Shown here: one piece after another, positions 44,801 to 54,335 of the stretch
How positions within the stretch are numbered: position 1 is the first letter of the stretch
How the letters are laid out: each line of letters starts with the position of its first letter
Assembly: GCF_011089895.1 (NCBI RefSeq)
Contig: NZ_JAANAT010000001.1
Location: 124,001-188,000 of the forward strand
Length of the DNA: 64,000 bases
Direction of reading: 5' to 3'
Origin: Mucilaginibacter inviolabilis
Lineage (GTDB): Bacteria > Bacteroidota > Bacteroidia > Sphingobacteriales > Sphingobacteriaceae
Notes under the pieces: generated by a model
Databases searched by the model: none
What the model was told of the DNA's origin: nothing
What the model saw: only the letters and a program-made list of their open reading frames with translations
Translations under genes and position numbers: made by a program

Positions 44801-47800
44801 ATGAAAGATCTGAATAAAGAATTTGGGCCCTCAAGTTGGGCCATTGACAACAAAACGGCCATATATGTGCTCATATTTTTGGTTACAGTACTGGGGTTGA
44901 TAAGTTATAATAGTTTGCCAAAGGAGAACTTTCCTGATATAGCGCAATCAAAAGTGTTTATTACTACAAACTATCTGGGGCAATCACCCCAGAATATCGA
45001 AAACCTGGTTACCCGGCAGATAGAGAAGCAGCTAAAATCATTAAAAGGATTAAAAAAAGTTACATCGAACTCTGTTCAAACCACTTCGGTGATTACCGCA
45101 GAATTTAATGCCAATATTGATATTAAGGATGCCAAGATCGATGTAAAGGATGCCGTGGATAAAGCCAAGCAGGATCTTCCGCAGGGTGATCAGAACCTGA
45201 AGGAATCCATTATTTCGGATATAAACGTTGCTGATTTACCTATTCTATATATCAATATCTCGGGTAATTATGACCTTAAGAAATTAAAAGAGTACGCCGA
45301 TGTATTAAAGGATGAAATTGAAAGTTACAAAGAGATCTCAAAGGTTGACGAGGTAGGCGCATTAACACCTGAAATTCAGATCAATGTTGATTTGAATAAG
45401 ATGGCCGCTGCCCAGGTTAGTTTCACCGATATCACCCAGATGGTTGGTAACGAAAACATTCTGACGTCTGCAGGTACTATTAAATCTGATGGTGTACGCA
45501 GAGCTATCGATATCAAAAGAGATTTTAAGAATGCCGATGAAGTAGCTGCTATGGTTATTCGTAATCCTAAAGGTCAGGCAGTTTATCTGAGGGATATAGC
45601 TGATGTAAAGGATTCATTCCTGGAACAGGAAAGCTACGCCCGTTTAAAAACAAATGACAATCCCAACTTTAAAAACGTAATTACGCTTAACGTAAGTAAA
45701 AGAGCAGGTGAAAACCTGATCGAAGCATCAGATAAGATCAACGATCTGATTAAACTAAAACAGAAAACGGTATTTCCTAAAGGATTGGATATTGTGGTAA
45801 CCGGCGATCAATCTGATAAAACCCGTACCACCCTTAATGATCTGATCAATACCATTGTGATCGGTTTTATACTGGTAACCGTTATCCTGATGTTTTTTAT
45901 GGGTACAACCAATGCCGTATTTGTGGCACTTTCTGTACCGTTATCTTGTTTTATCGCATTTTTGGTCATGCCCGCTATTGGTTTTACATTGAACATGATT
46001 GTACTGTTCTCGTTCCTGTTGGCATTGGGTATAGTAGTTGATGATGCCATTGTGGTGATTGAAAATACACACCGTATTTTTGCTAACGGTAAAGTGCCTA
46101 TTAAACAGGCGGCAAAAATGGCGGCTGGTGAGGTGTTCCTCCCTGTATTTTCAGGCACAATGACCACACTCGCTCCATTTGTTCCTTTAGCGTTCTGGAA
46201 TAGTTTGATCGGGCATTTTATGTTCTTTTTACCTATTACGCTCATCATAACCTTGCTGGCGTCATTGGTAGTGGCTTATATCATTAACCCGGTTTTCGCG
46301 GTTGATTTTATGAAACCACATCATGAAGGCGAACATGATAAACCCAGGTTCGATAGGAAAACCACTATAACAGTAGGTGTTTTGGCCGGATTAGCCATAC
46401 TTAGCTATCTATTGTTCTTAGCGGGTATCTGGACAATGGGTATGGGGAATTTTCTGGTGCTCGCCATACTTTTGTATCTGTTGAATCACTTCTTTTTGCT
46501 AAAAGTGATAGATAGGTTTCAGAAAAACGCATGGCCAAAGTTTCAGAGATGGTATGCAGATTTATTGGAGAAGGCAGTTCGAAGGCCGGTAATCATATTG
46601 TTAGGTACCATTGTGCTGTTTTTCTTAACCATAGTATTTATGATAGCCCGATCGCCAAAAGTTGAATTCTTTCCATCGGGCGATCCAAACTTTGCCTACG
46701 TTTATATAACTATGCCAATTGGTACAGATCAGGCTTATACCAACGAGATCACAAAAAAGATCGAAAAGCGTGTTGCCGAAGTAGTTGCACCTGATAAGGA
46801 TATCGTTTCCTCTGTAATATCGAATGTTACTAAGGGGGTATCCGATCCGCAGGATGAGGATCAGGGCGATTATGAAAACAAAGGTAAGGTTACCGTAGCC
46901 TTTGTGGAGTTTGGCAAGCGTAATGGCAAGGATACCAAAGTTGTATTAGCCAACATCCGCAAAGCTGTACAGGGTATACCTGGTGCCAAAATTGCCGTAG
47001 CACAGGAAAATAGCGGTCCTCCGGTTCAAAAAGATATTAGTATTGAAATTGTTGGCGACAACCTGGATACATTGGTGGCTACCGGTAACCGTTTAAAGGC
47101 TTATCTTGCCAAACAAAATATTGCCGGTATTGAGAACCTTATAGCCGATGTGCAAAGCGATAAGCCCGAAATTGTATTTGATATAAACCGGGAACGCGCC
47201 AATAGGGAAGGTGTAAGTACAAAAACTATAAGTGATGCCTTACAAACATCAATATTTGGCATGCCTGCAGGTAACTTCAGAAACACGAAGGAAGATGATT
47301 ATAAAATTCAGGTAAGAGCATTGGAAAGTCAGCGCAGCAGTTTGGAAGATTTAAAGAACATGAAGCTCACTTACCGCGATCTGGCTATGGGGGGAACTAT
47401 CCGTCAGGTACCTATATCAGCCTTTACCGATATCCGTTATACCAACACTTATAGTAATATAAAACGTAAACAACAGCGTCGTGTACTTACCCTTGGCTCC
47501 AACGTAATTAAACCGTTTAATGCTAATGAGGTTAACGCCAATATTTTACAGGCTATCAATAATTTTAAAAAGCCTGATAATGTGAGTATCAGGCAAGGTG
47601 GTGGTCAGGAAGATCAGATGGAAGCGATGAACTTCCTGTTGGGAGCTTTGGCTACCTCATTTGGGTTGATATTGATCATATTAATGATCCAGTTTAACTC
47701 TATCGGTAAAACATTTATCATCATCAGCGAGATATTCTTTAGCATCATCGGGGTTTTGCTGGGTGTAAGTATTTTTGGTATGACTATGTCTATTGTAATG

Positions 47801-48238
47801 ACAGGTGTGGGTATCATTGCTCTTGCAGGTGTGGTGGTACGTAATGGTATATTACTGGTTGAATTTACAGATATGCTCATTGAACAGGGCGCCAATTTAC
47901 ACGATGCCGTTGTAGAAGCAGGCCATACCCGTATGACTCCGGTATTATTAACAGCAACAGCAGCCATATTAGGCTTGATACCACTGGCTGTAGGCTTTAA
48001 TATCGACTTTGTGGGTATGTTTACGCATTTTGCACCGCATATTCATTTTGGTGGTGATAACGTAGCCTTCTGGGGCCCATTAGCCTGGACAATGATATTC
48101 GGGCTTGGGTTCGCAACCATCATTACCCTGATATTGGTGCCTTGTATGTACATTATCCGTTATAACCTGAAATCCTATTTCTTTGGAAAAAAATCGGTTG
48201 AACCTCATAAAGAAGTTCTGGAAACCGAAACGGTATAA
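44801..48238 (+). CDS. RND efflux pump inner-membrane transporter (AcrB/HAE family)
   Basis: The ATG at 44801 gives 1145 residues, longer than the usual 1040 because of an insert around the mid-protein cytoplasmic region and a tail. Twelve membrane helices and two large periplasmic loops are evident. The proton-relay helix 4 contains the paired acidic residues in LGIVVDDAIVVIENTHR, and the second half has the matching GIIALAGVVVRNGILLVEF helix. It exports drugs or other hydrophobic compounds with TolC and the adaptor. The substrate range cannot be read from the sequence. Confidence 0.95.
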   Translation: MKDLNKEFGPSSWAIDNKTAIYVLIFLVTVLGLISYNSLPKENFPDIAQSKVFITTNYLGQSPQNIENLVTRQIEKQLKSLKGLKKVTSNSVQTTSVITAEFNANIDIKDAKIDVKDAVDKAKQDLPQGDQNLKESIISDINVADLPILYINISGNYDLKKLKEYADVLKDEIESYKEISKVDEVGALTPEIQINVDLNKMAAAQVSFTDITQMVGNENILTSAGTIKSDGVRRAIDIKRDFKNADEVAAMVIRNPKGQAVYLRDIADVKDSFLEQESYARLKTNDNPNFKNVITLNVSKRAGENLIEASDKINDLIKLKQKTVFPKGLDIVVTGDQSDKTRTTLNDLINTIVIGFILVTVILMFFMGTTNAVFVALSVPLSCFIAFLVMPAIGFTLNMIVLFSFLLALGIVVDDAIVVIENTHRIFANGKVPIKQAAKMAAGEVFLPVFSGTMTTLAPFVPLAFWNSLIGHFMFFLPITLIITLLASLVVAYIINPVFAVDFMKPHHEGEHDKPRFDRKTTITVGVLAGLAILSYLLFLAGIWTMGMGNFLVLAILLYLLNHFFLLKVIDRFQKNAWPKFQRWYADLLEKAVRRPVIILLGTIVLFFLTIVFMIARSPKVEFFPSGDPNFAYVYITMPIGTDQAYTNEITKKIEKRVAEVVAPDKDIVSSVISNVTKGVSDPQDEDQGDYENKGKVTVAFVEFGKRNGKDTKVVLANIRKAVQGIPGAKIAVAQENSGPPVQKDISIEIVGDNLDTLVATGNRLKAYLAKQNIAGIENLIADVQSDKPEIVFDINRERANREGVSTKTISDALQTSIFGMPAGNFRNTKEDDYKIQVRALESQRSSLEDLKNMKLTYRDLAMGGTIRQVPISAFTDIRYTNTYSNIKRKQQRRVLTLGSNVIKPFNANEVNANILQAINNFKKPDNVSIRQGGGQEDQMEAMNFLLGALATSFGLILIILMIQFNSIGKTFIIISEIFFSIIGVLLGVSIFGMTMSIVMTGVGIIALAGVVVRNGILLVEFTDMLIEQGANLHDAVVEAGHTRMTPVLLTATAAILGLIPLAVGFNIDFVGMFTHFAPHIHFGGDNVAFWGPLAWTMIFGLGFATIITLILVPCMYIIRYNLKSYFFGKKSVEPHKEVLETETV

Positions 48239-48258
48239 TGTAACGTACATTTATATAG

Positions 48259-48297
48259 CAACAAAGCCGTATCCATTAAAAGGATACGGCTTTGTTG
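48259..48297. terminator. Strong bidirectional terminator after the RND gene
   Basis: CAACAAAGCCGTATCC (48259-48274) pairs perfectly with its complement at 48282-48297, a 16-bp stem with a 7-nt loop. It separates the RND gene from the convergent hypothetical gene. Confidence 0.88.
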
Positions 48298-48311
48298 TTT
48301 TGAGGAATAGT

Positions 48312-48857
48312 TTAAAATTTCAATTTACTGATCAATCCTTTTAAGTGAAGTTGCTTAATAAGACGGTTTAATTTGCGTTCATGTTTGCCGCCAGCGTCAA
48401 GCGCATCATAAGCAATACCTGCGGTGGTAGCGTAAACAGCATGATGAAAACCATCAATTGCAATGGCCTTTGCGTCTTCTTTGTAGATAGGTGGGGCAGC
48501 TTTAAATTGAGGTAGCATGATCATGGAGGTACCCCACACGGCCCCAAAATGAAGTAAAGTAGCAGGCAAACCTTTTAAACCTGTTAATGATATCAGGCCG
48601 CGTGATATTCCCCATACCGTTCCGTACGACCAATGTATTTCTTGAGAAACTTTTTGTTTTTCACTCCGCCCTGTGGGTTTTACTCCGGCGGCTTCTTCGG
48701 CAACCTTGAGTGTTGCTTCACTTGGTTTACGTTTAGTGATCCTCATTTCTATCATCTGCGACAAGGTCATGGCAGCGGTTGCGGCTAAACCAGCCAGCAG
48801 GCCTTTACCAATTGCGGCACCCAGCTCTCCCAAGGCATTGTTTTCATGTAATCTCAT
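48312..48857 (-). CDS. Hypothetical protein with conserved Gly/Ala-rich membrane-type segments
   Basis: This 181-residue protein has hydrophobic Gly/Ala-rich segments (AAIGKGLLAGLAATAAMTLSQ, then LHFGAVWGTSMIMLPQF and FHHAVYATTAGIAYDAL) separated by charged stretches. This suggests a small integral membrane protein with two to three helices. I do not recognise the family, and a distant likeness to YagU-type proteins is not strong enough to call. It is divergent from a DUF4126-like gene with 114 bp between starts, and the two may act together. Confidence 0.65.
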   Translation of the reverse strand: MRLHENNALGELGAAIGKGLLAGLAATAAMTLSQMIEMRITKRKPSEATLKVAEEAAGVKPTGRSEKQKVSQEIHWSYGTVWGISRGLISLTGLKGLPATLLHFGAVWGTSMIMLPQFKAAPPIYKEDAKAIAIDGFHHAVYATTAGIAYDALDAGGKHERKLNRLIKQLHLKGLISKLKF

Positions 48858-48971
48858 AGTTTTAGTTTTGATGTACTATTAATAACAATGAAAATTATCT
48901 ATTGATTTATATTTTTTAATTAGAACATAATTTGAAATCTATTGGTTATCCAGAAGCATTCTTTAAATACT

Positions 48972-49457
48972 ATGAAAATCAAAATATCAAAACCCCTTTG
49001 GCAGGTTATAGGTTTAGGTACACTGGCAGGTATGCGTACTGCTTCGGCGCCGGTTATTGCCAGCCATATATTAAGTCATCATCAATCAAAAAATCTGACG
49101 CAATCGCCTTTAAGGTTCATGCAATCGGTAAGTGTAGCCAATACATTAAAAGTGATGTCTTTTAGCGAGTTAGTGGTAGATAAGCTGCCATCAACGCCTA
49201 ATAGGATTAAACCATTCGGCGTACTGGCACGCTCGCTGTCAGGAGCTCTGGCCGGTGCAAGTATTTATAAAGCCAGCGGTAATAACGCTTTTGTTGGCGC
49301 TGTTATAGGTGGTTCGGCTGCTTTGGTGTCAACATTTGGCAGTTATTATTTGCGTAAAGGAGTAGTTAAAGGTAGTCATATTATTGATCCGGTTATTGGC
49401 GCTATTGAAGATGCCTTGGTTATAGGCGCCGGTGTGGGCATATCCGCAATGGCTTAA
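48972..49457 (+). CDS. DUF4126-like membrane protein
   Basis: The ATG at 48972 gives 161 residues; an upstream start would add ten residues without support. Helices near VIGLGTLAGMRTASAPVIASH and near GALAGASIYKASGNNAFVGAVIGGSAALVSTFGSYYL, together with the VVDKLPSTPNRI linker, match DUF4126, a family of small bacterial membrane proteins of unknown function. It overlaps the convergent MscS gene by a few bases at the 3' end. The divergent neighbour upstream also looks like a small membrane protein. Confidence 0.78.
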   Translation: MKIKISKPLWQVIGLGTLAGMRTASAPVIASHILSHHQSKNLTQSPLRFMQSVSVANTLKVMSFSELVVDKLPSTPNRIKPFGVLARSLSGALAGASIYKASGNNAFVGAVIGGSAALVSTFGSYYLRKGVVKGSHIIDPVIGAIEDALVIGAGVGISAMA

Positions 49458-50557
49458 CTGGAATGCTGCACATATTTTTCCAGATCGCCTAACTCATTTC
49501 TGGTTTTGGGCAGGCTACCCGGGTAATTTTGCTGCAGATAGGTGATCAGGTTTTCGCGGATATAACACCGCAGGTCAAACGCATCAGACGATGTTCGGGA
49601 GCTCATGAGCACCCTGATTTCAATAACACGTTCTTTTACATCAGTTACCTGTACTACTTTTACCCGTTTGTCCCATAAAGGTGTTTTTAAGATCAGGCGC
49701 TCAAACTCGCCCCGGATAGCATCTATAGGTACGGTATGATCCATATACAAAAACACAGTACCCAATATATCGGCAGAGGTGCGTGTCCAGTTTTGAAAGG
49801 GCTTTTGTATAAAGTAATTGATAGGTAAAATCAACCGGCGCTCATCCCATATTTTTAAAACAACATAGGTAAGTGTAATTTCTTCAACACGACCCCACTC
49901 GCCCTCCACCACCAGTACGTCATCAATACGTATGGGCTGTGTAAAAGCAATCTGGAAACCGGCTAATAAATTACCTAACGAATTCTGGGCCGCAAAACCT
50001 ACAATAATACCGCCTATACCCACACCCGTTAACAGCCCGGTGCCAATTTTACGCATACTCTCAAAACTCAGCAGGATAATGGCTATAGTTACAAAAACAA
50101 TAATTACTACCAAAAGCTTACGCATAAACTGTATCTGTGTGCGTATTTTTCGCTCTTTTAAATTATCGGCTTTGTTCAGATCATAGGTATGGTAAATATA
50201 ATCTTCCAGTATCCTTACCGAACGAACCAGTATGCCTGCAAAGGAAATGGTAAGCAATATTTCAATAATCTTATCCAGTGGGGCTATATAAACTTTATCC
50301 AGCCGCATAAACGGAACGAATAAATTAAGCAGAAAAAGTGGTATAAAATAAGTGATAGCCCGACCAAGGTTAATGATCACTGATTTGAAAAAGGAATAAG
50401 AGGTTTCTTTTTTGGCATAAAACCTAAAAAGGCTTGTAACTATAAATTTGATGATCAACCCTACCAAAATGGCTATTACCGTTATACCCAGGTCCCATAA
50501 TATGGCAGGTACACGTTGCGATAACTCCAGCAAACCGGATGGCAATTTATTTTCCAT
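49454..50557 (-). CDS. Small-conductance mechanosensitive channel (MscS family)
   Basis: The ATG at 50557 gives 367 residues; a more distal in-frame start has no support. Four to five membrane helices precede the MscS pore helix (GTGLLTGVGIGGIIVGFAAQNSLGNLLAGFQIAF), then the beta domain (QPIRIDDVLVVEGEWGRVEEITLTYVVLK) and a C-terminal alpha/beta domain. It is smaller than the MscS-type gene at 3.7-6.2 kb, so the genome has at least two such channels. It relieves turgor by opening under membrane tension. Confidence 0.93.
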   Translation of the reverse strand: MENKLPSGLLELSQRVPAILWDLGITVIAILVGLIIKFIVTSLFRFYAKKETSYSFFKSVIINLGRAITYFIPLFLLNLFVPFMRLDKVYIAPLDKIIEILLTISFAGILVRSVRILEDYIYHTYDLNKADNLKERKIRTQIQFMRKLLVVIIVFVTIAIILLSFESMRKIGTGLLTGVGIGGIIVGFAAQNSLGNLLAGFQIAFTQPIRIDDVLVVEGEWGRVEEITLTYVVLKIWDERRLILPINYFIQKPFQNWTRTSADILGTVFLYMDHTVPIDAIRGEFERLILKTPLWDKRVKVVQVTDVKERVIEIRVLMSSRTSSDAFDLRCYIRENLITYLQQNYPGSLPKTRNELGDLEKYVQHSS

Positions 50558-50669
50558 ACTTATAGCAGATGTGTTTATAAAATCTACTTTGAAAATAGTT
50601 AGAATGTAAAATTGTTTTAGCAATAATGCATGTGGCAGGTGTCTGTACTTATATTTATAGAATTTTTGA

Positions 50670-50705
50670 TAGTTTTGTTAAAAAAGTCAGGAATGTGATC
50701 TGACT
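50670..50705 (+). promoter_or_regulatory. Promoter and palindromic operator of the orphan TetR gene
   Basis: TAGTTTTG (50670-50677) is an exact -7 box. Just downstream AGTCAG (50685-50690) and CTGACT (50700-50705) form a perfect 6-bp palindrome with a 9-bp spacer, over the likely transcription start. This placement fits autorepression by TetR. Confidence 0.5.
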
Positions 50706-50731
50706 AAGAGTTTTATATAATTATAGATCAA

Positions 50732-51349
50732 ATGGCTGCAGGCAATGACCATCAGGATATAAAGCGGGAAAAAATTTTAGACGCCTCTCATCAACGGTTC
50801 TTACATTATGGATATTCAAAAACTACCATGAATGAAATTGCCGGAGACCTGTCTATGTCAAAGGCGCTGCTTTATTATTATTTTCCTGATAAAAGCCAGT
50901 TATACATTGCAGTAATGCGTAAACTGGCCAATGATTACATCAAAAACCTGGAAGACAATATTGACACTTTTGCTAATTTAAAAGACGCTTTTGTTTTCCA
51001 GATAAATACCAATCACGATTTTATTGTAAATAATTATAATTTCTTTGATTTTTTCAGATTGAATGAACAAAATCTTCCGGATACTATTTGGGAGATCGTG
51101 GAGCAGGTTCATTTGGCCGAACTGAATTTGTTGAGCCGATCGATAAAAACTGAAATAGAGCGGGGAGCTATTAAGCCTGTTGAAAACCCTGAAGAGATTG
51201 TTGATTTGTTATTGGATGCCCTACATGGTATTAAAGTTAGCGCTGTATCGCAAAAGAAAGTAAACTTTCCGCGTAAAGAACATCTGGAAGAAATACATAC
51301 CAAAAGATTATTACTGATAGATATTTTTATAAAAGGACTGATGTATTAA
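50732..51349 (+). CDS. TetR family transcriptional regulator, orphan
   Basis: This 205-residue protein has a TetR helix-turn-helix at about 15-55 (TTMNEIAGDLSMSKALLYYYFPDKSQLY). The C-terminal ligand domain is helical with no distinctive motif. Neither neighbour is an obvious target, since the MscS gene upstream is divergent and the gene downstream is the convergent glgX after a small candidate RNA. A palindrome in its promoter suggests it represses itself. Confidence 0.9.
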   Translation: MAAGNDHQDIKREKILDASHQRFLHYGYSKTTMNEIAGDLSMSKALLYYYFPDKSQLYIAVMRKLANDYIKNLEDNIDTFANLKDAFVFQINTNHDFIVNNYNFFDFFRLNEQNLPDTIWEIVEQVHLAELNLLSRSIKTEIERGAIKPVENPEEIVDLLLDALHGIKVSAVSQKKVNFPRKEHLEEIHTKRLLLIDIFIKGLMY

Positions 51350-51433
51350 GTCATCCTTAACTAACGAAGCTGATTTACTGTCAGTTATTAGTCAAAAGAT
51401 AGATGAATAACCCATCTCGAATATTATTATAGA

Positions 51434-51441
51434 TAACTTTG
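51434..51441 (+). promoter_or_regulatory. -7 promoter box of a candidate small RNA
   Basis: TAACTTTG is an exact TAnnTTTG, about 120 bp upstream of a strong terminator, with no gene between. No clear -33 element is visible. Confidence 0.5.
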
Positions 51442-51445
51442 TTTT

Positions 51446-51567
51446 GCACAAATAATCAGACGTGTATTGAATTAATACCCCGATTATTGAAAGAAACTTC
51501 CTATTTAATAAGAGGTGATTGTTTTAGAGTGATTTAGCAGAATGGAGCATATCCATTCTGCTTTTTT
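51446..51567 (+). ncRNA. Candidate small RNA between the TetR and glgX genes
   Basis: The predicted unit starts near 51446 after the box at 51434-51441. It contains a possible internal pairing of AATAATC with GATTATT (near 51450 and 51481) and ends in a strong terminator: AGCAGAATGG (51536-51545) pairs with CCATTCTGCT (51553-51562), then a T run. It would be about 120 nt. The terminator also lies at the 3' end of convergent glgX. No RNA family is recognised and no reading frame fits. Confidence 0.45.
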
Positions 51568-51590
51568 GTGTTTAAATTATTTGAACTGAG

Positions 51591-53741
51591 TTATTGCTGT
51601 TTTGTCCCTGCATCATGAACAAGCTGATGCTGAAGTAACACTACAGATCGACCGTCTATTTGTATTGTATCTTCGGCTTTAAATGCCCGTACAGTTCCAT
51701 TATTATCGGGGTTAGCAGTGTCAATCAGGAGCTCCCAATCAAGCGCATATTCCTCGTGGGGTAGTTTATAGCTCAGCGGCTCATCATGCGCGTTAAAGAT
51801 GATGTAAAAGCTATCATCAACAACTTTGTCGCCTTCTGCATTAACACTGTGCAAGCCTAAGCCATTTAAAAATACAGCTACAGATTTGGCAAAATCATGG
51901 GTCCAGTTATCATCATTCATCTCAGAACCATCAGGCAAAAACCAGGCTATATCTGCAATGCCGTTACTATTAACGGGTTGCCCATTAAACCAGTTCTTGC
52001 GCGAAAAGGCAGCATGTTCTTTTCGCAGGCTGATCAGTTTGCGGGTAAAAGCATACAGATCTTTGTCCAGATTTTGCCAGTTTACCCATGAAATTTCATT
52101 ATCCTGGCAGTAGGAGTTATTATTGCCTTGCTGGGTTCTGCCCATTTCGTCACCAGCCACAATCATGGGCACGCCCTGCGAAAGGAATAGCGTAGTTAAA
52201 AAATTCCTTTTCTGCTTAGCGCGTAAGTTATTAATGGTAGCGTCATCCGTCGGACCTTCCACGCCGCAGTTCCATGACCGGTTATGGCTTTCGCCGTCGT
52301 TATTGTTTTCGCCATTGGCTTCATTATGTTTTTCGTTGTATGATACCAGGTCGGTGAGCGTAAAACCATCATGGGCGGTTATAAAGTTGATACTGGCGGT
52401 AGGCCTTCTGTATGATTTGTAGAGGTCAGAGCTGCCGGTAATGCGGTTTGCAAACTCGGCCAGGGTACTCTCGGCACCGCTCCAATAGTCGCGGATACAA
52501 TCACGGTATTTACCATTCCACTCGGCCCAGCCGGCAGGAAATTTGCCTACCTGGTATCCTCCTTCGCCAAGATCCCAGGGCTCGGCTATCAGCTTAACAC
52601 GTGATATGGTAGGATCCTGATGAATGATATCAAAAAATGCGCTCAAACGGTTCACCTCATGCAGTTCGCGGGCCAGGGTGGCTGCCAGATCAAAGCGGAA
52701 GCCGTCAACATGCATTTCTTCTATCCAGTAACGCAGGCTATCCATCATTAGCCGCAAAACATTAGGCAAATTGGCATTCAGCGTATTACCTGTGCCGGTA
52801 TAATCCATGTAATATCTTTTATCGTCATCAACCAGGCGATAGTAAGATACGTTATCAACCCCTCTGAAAGACAAGGTAGGGCCAAGGTGACTGCCTTCAC
52901 CGGTATGATTGTACACCACATCCAAAATGACCTCTATACCAGCCTTGTGCAACTCCTTTACCATGTTTTTAAATTCAGTTACCTGTTCGCCAAGTATACT
53001 GCAAGAGGCATAACGCGCATCAGGGGCAAAGAAACCAATGGTGTTATAACCCCAGTAATTGGTAAGGCCTTCATCAAGCAAATGCCTGTCTGAAAGAAAA
53101 TCATGTACCGGCATTAACTCAATAGCGGTAACACCCAGATCCTTTAAATAAGCAATGGCTACCGGATGTGCAATAGCCGCATAGGTTCCCCTGATGTTCT
53201 CAGGTATTTCCGGATGAAGTTTGGTGAACCCTTTTACATGGGCTTCGTATATAATCGATTTGTAGTAGGGGATATCAGGACTTTTATCACCTTCCCAGTC
53301 AAAGTGGTGATCAATAACTACGGCTTTGGGTATAAAGGCGGCACTATTTGTTTTGCTAAAACCAAGGTCCTCTTCCGGGCTGCCAACTTCGTATCCAAAC
53401 AGAGAGTCGTTCCAGTCAATTGTCCCGGCAACGGCTTTGGCATAAGGATCAACCAGTAATTTATTAGGGTTAAAACGATGCCCATTCTTCGGTTCATACG
53501 GCCCATATACCCGGAAACCATATAATTGTCCGGGTTTTAAGCCGGGTATATAAATGTGCCATATCAATTCTGTGTACTCGGTGATGGGGATCTGTGTCGA
53601 TTCTACTTCGTCATGAACGCCGTTAAATAAACAAAGATCAACCCCGGTAGCATTTTCAGAATAAAGTGTAAAGTTAACTCCTTCGCCATCCCAGGTAGCG
53701 CCAAGTGGAAATGGGTTTCCGGGGTATGTTACTATTTTCAT
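51591..53741 (-). CDS. glgX: Glycogen debranching enzyme GlgX (isoamylase-type, GH13)
   Basis: This 716-residue protein begins with an N-terminal CBM48-like beta domain (GNPFPLGATWDGEGVNFTLY) followed by the GH13 barrel. The catalytic triad is visible: nucleophile D351 (GFRFDLAATL), acid/base E387 (LIAEPWDLG) and D458 (FITAHDGFTL). GlgX hydrolyses alpha-1,6 branches of glycogen limit dextrins in the cytoplasm. No other glycogen genes are next to it. The gap downstream holds the candidate small RNA, and the gap upstream shows no exact -7 box. Confidence 0.95.
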   Translation of the reverse strand: MKIVTYPGNPFPLGATWDGEGVNFTLYSENATGVDLCLFNGVHDEVESTQIPITEYTELIWHIYIPGLKPGQLYGFRVYGPYEPKNGHRFNPNKLLVDPYAKAVAGTIDWNDSLFGYEVGSPEEDLGFSKTNSAAFIPKAVVIDHHFDWEGDKSPDIPYYKSIIYEAHVKGFTKLHPEIPENIRGTYAAIAHPVAIAYLKDLGVTAIELMPVHDFLSDRHLLDEGLTNYWGYNTIGFFAPDARYASCSILGEQVTEFKNMVKELHKAGIEVILDVVYNHTGEGSHLGPTLSFRGVDNVSYYRLVDDDKRYYMDYTGTGNTLNANLPNVLRLMMDSLRYWIEEMHVDGFRFDLAATLARELHEVNRLSAFFDIIHQDPTISRVKLIAEPWDLGEGGYQVGKFPAGWAEWNGKYRDCIRDYWSGAESTLAEFANRITGSSDLYKSYRRPTASINFITAHDGFTLTDLVSYNEKHNEANGENNNDGESHNRSWNCGVEGPTDDATINNLRAKQKRNFLTTLFLSQGVPMIVAGDEMGRTQQGNNNSYCQDNEISWVNWQNLDKDLYAFTRKLISLRKEHAAFSRKNWFNGQPVNSNGIADIAWFLPDGSEMNDDNWTHDFAKSVAVFLNGLGLHSVNAEGDKVVDDSFYIIFNAHDEPLSYKLPHEEYALDWELLIDTANPDNNGTVRAFKAEDTIQIDGRSVVLLQHQLVHDAGTKQQ

Positions 53742-53893
53742 GAGTGTTCAGATAGTTATGTTTTGTAGTCAGTACTTCTGAATTGAAATTAAAGAAAATT
53801 GTTTTAAGCACAACCCTATTTTCAGTATTAAACATAACAATGTAAAAACATCGCCAAAAGCATTGCTTTATTTTTAAATAACTTAATTAGTAA

Positions 53894-53924
53894 TTGATTG
53901 TTAATAGTGTGCTATGTAAATTTG
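53894..53924 (+). promoter_or_regulatory. Promoter of the response-regulator gene
   Basis: TAAATTTG (53917-53924) is an exact -7 box with TTG at 53894-53896, spaced 20 bp, which makes it the most complete Bacteroidota promoter in the window. The leader to the ATG at 53946 is about 15 nt. Confidence 0.65.
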
Positions 53925-53945
53925 TTTATCTACACAAACAAACCT

Positions 53946-54311
53946 ATGAACAAGAAAATATTTATTGTGGAGGACGATGCCGATCTGTCTGAAGCTATAC
54001 AATTGATCCTGCGGGAAGAGGGTTACGAAACCGCTGCTTCCCTGGATAAAAACTCCATAAAGGGAGTAATTCTTCATATGCCCGACCTGGTATTGGTTGA
54101 TAACAGGTTAAAAGATGGCTTTGGCAGTGAGCTATGTGTATCTATCAAAAATCACCCTTTAACTAGTCATATCCCTGTAGTATTGATGTCTGGTTGGGCA
54201 AATCTGGCAGATATTGCCCGTGATTGCGGGGCGGATGCTTATCTGAATAAACCTTTTGAAATGACCCAACTGATTGAAGCTGTGGATAAACATCTGAGGC
54301 ATCTTGTTTAA
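53946..54311 (+). CDS. Single-domain response regulator (receiver only)
   Basis: The ATG at 53946 gives 121 residues, just one receiver domain. The acidic pocket is D10 and D11, the phosphoacceptor is D52 (VLVDNRL), the switch residue is S82 (VLMSGW) and the conserved lysine is K102 (LNKPF). There is no output domain, so it would act as a phosphate shuttle or through protein contacts. No histidine kinase is next to it, and the partner is unknown. Confidence 0.92.
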   Translation: MNKKIFIVEDDADLSEAIQLILREEGYETAASLDKNSIKGVILHMPDLVLVDNRLKDGFGSELCVSIKNHPLTSHIPVVLMSGWANLADIARDCGADAYLNKPFEMTQLIEAVDKHLRHLV

Positions 54312-54335
54312 TTATAAATTAAACAGGATGGGTTA

